A stretch of 60,000 nucleotides of DNA from Owenia fusiformis (Eukaryota; Annelida; Polychaeta; Sabellida; Oweniidae). The notes beneath the pieces were generated by a model, which was given only the letters and a program-made list of their open reading frames with translations, was not told the DNA's origin and did not search any database. Shown here piece after piece: positions 59,855 through 60,000 of the stretch (within the stretch, counting starts at the first letter, position 1; every line of letters begins with the position of its first letter). The position numbers and the translations under genes are program-made. The stretch covers positions 29,640,005-29,700,004 of the forward strand of contig CAIIXF020000008.1 of NCBI GenBank assembly GCA_903813345.2. The letters run 5' to 3'.

Positions 59855-59988
59855 AGTACATTTTTCAAGGTTATAAAATTATTCATTATGATGTCATAGA
59901 GAAAAAAATTGAAACCATAACAAAAGGAAATATTTATCTCATCTTTTATGACATCATGAAGAAAGCATGAAGTTGTAACATGATGTCA
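59846..59988 (-). promoter_or_regulatory. Four CRE/ATF-like palindromes at the 5' end of the WD40 gene
   Basis: TGACATCA or its complement TGATGTCA occurs at 59846-59853, 59889-59896, 59949-59956 and 59981-59988, one mismatch from the TGACGTCA cyclic-AMP response element. The first overlaps the start codon. Four copies in 143 bp is more than expected by chance. A CREB/ATF/CREM role would fit a testis- or cilia-expressed gene, but this is inference. Confidence 0.4.
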
Positions 59989-60000
59989 TAATATAATTTG

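Noticed and set aside
1-60000. CRISPR array, bacterial operon or riboswitch
   Set aside because: Introns, splice signals, retroelements and gene families show eukaryotic nuclear DNA; the tandem arrays lack unique spacers between constant repeats.

Overview
The window is animal nuclear DNA. It is AT-rich, its genes have introns with GT-AG junctions, and it is crowded with decayed transposons: Ty3/gypsy, Penelope-like, mariner, Tc1 and many small inverted-repeat elements. The gene set (tubulin cofactor E, a discoidin/PAN secreted protein, glycosyltransferase-92 enzymes, an EF-hand/WD40 protein) fits a marine invertebrate, probably a spiralian such as a mollusc, annelid or brachiopod. I cannot name the species.

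Layout. 1-3 kb: 5' part of a secreted PAN + F5/8C protein gene (minus strand), then inverted-repeat elements. 8.5-22.6 kb: complete tubulin-folding cofactor E gene (TBCE, minus strand, 12 coding exons, 529 aa). Its large first coding intron holds a complete five-exon gene on the opposite strand for a 436-aa secreted protein with an ITIH C-terminal/vWD-like domain, and a Penelope-like reverse transcriptase relic. 23-26.4 kb: repeats only. 26.4-40.8 kb: a mobile-element block, all recognisable coding on the minus strand. 42.7-43.7 kb: mariner relic. 43.9-52.2 kb: two tandem glycosyltransferase-92 genes, the first broken, the second intact and followed at its stop codon by a 52-bp minisatellite. 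54.9-59.9 kb: EF-hand/WD40 gene (two exons, 1264 aa).

The most unusual part is 27.5-30.9 kb. Next to a Ty3/gypsy-like gag relic and the C-terminal end of a pol-like reading frame lies a compact same-strand string: pol end, 15-nt gap, an unknown Cys-containing ORF, an ATGA stop/start overlap, a p53-family protein, a short gap with a splice acceptor, a second p53-family protein whose stop codon overlaps its AATAAA signal, then a frameshifted basic-zipper-like ORF. Both p53-like proteins show the p53 DNA-binding fold pattern and a recognisable tetramerisation helix. Both lack the arginines that p53 uses to contact DNA; only the second keeps the zinc ligands. The simplest reading is a retroelement that acquired p53-family genes and placed them after pol, where env or accessory genes usually sit. 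These products could act on host p53-family proteins through mixed tetramers; that is inference.

The ordinary genes are unrelated in function: TBCE folds tubulin, the WD40 protein is probably ciliary or spermatogenic, GT92 enzymes modify glycans in the Golgi, and the two secreted proteins act outside the cell.
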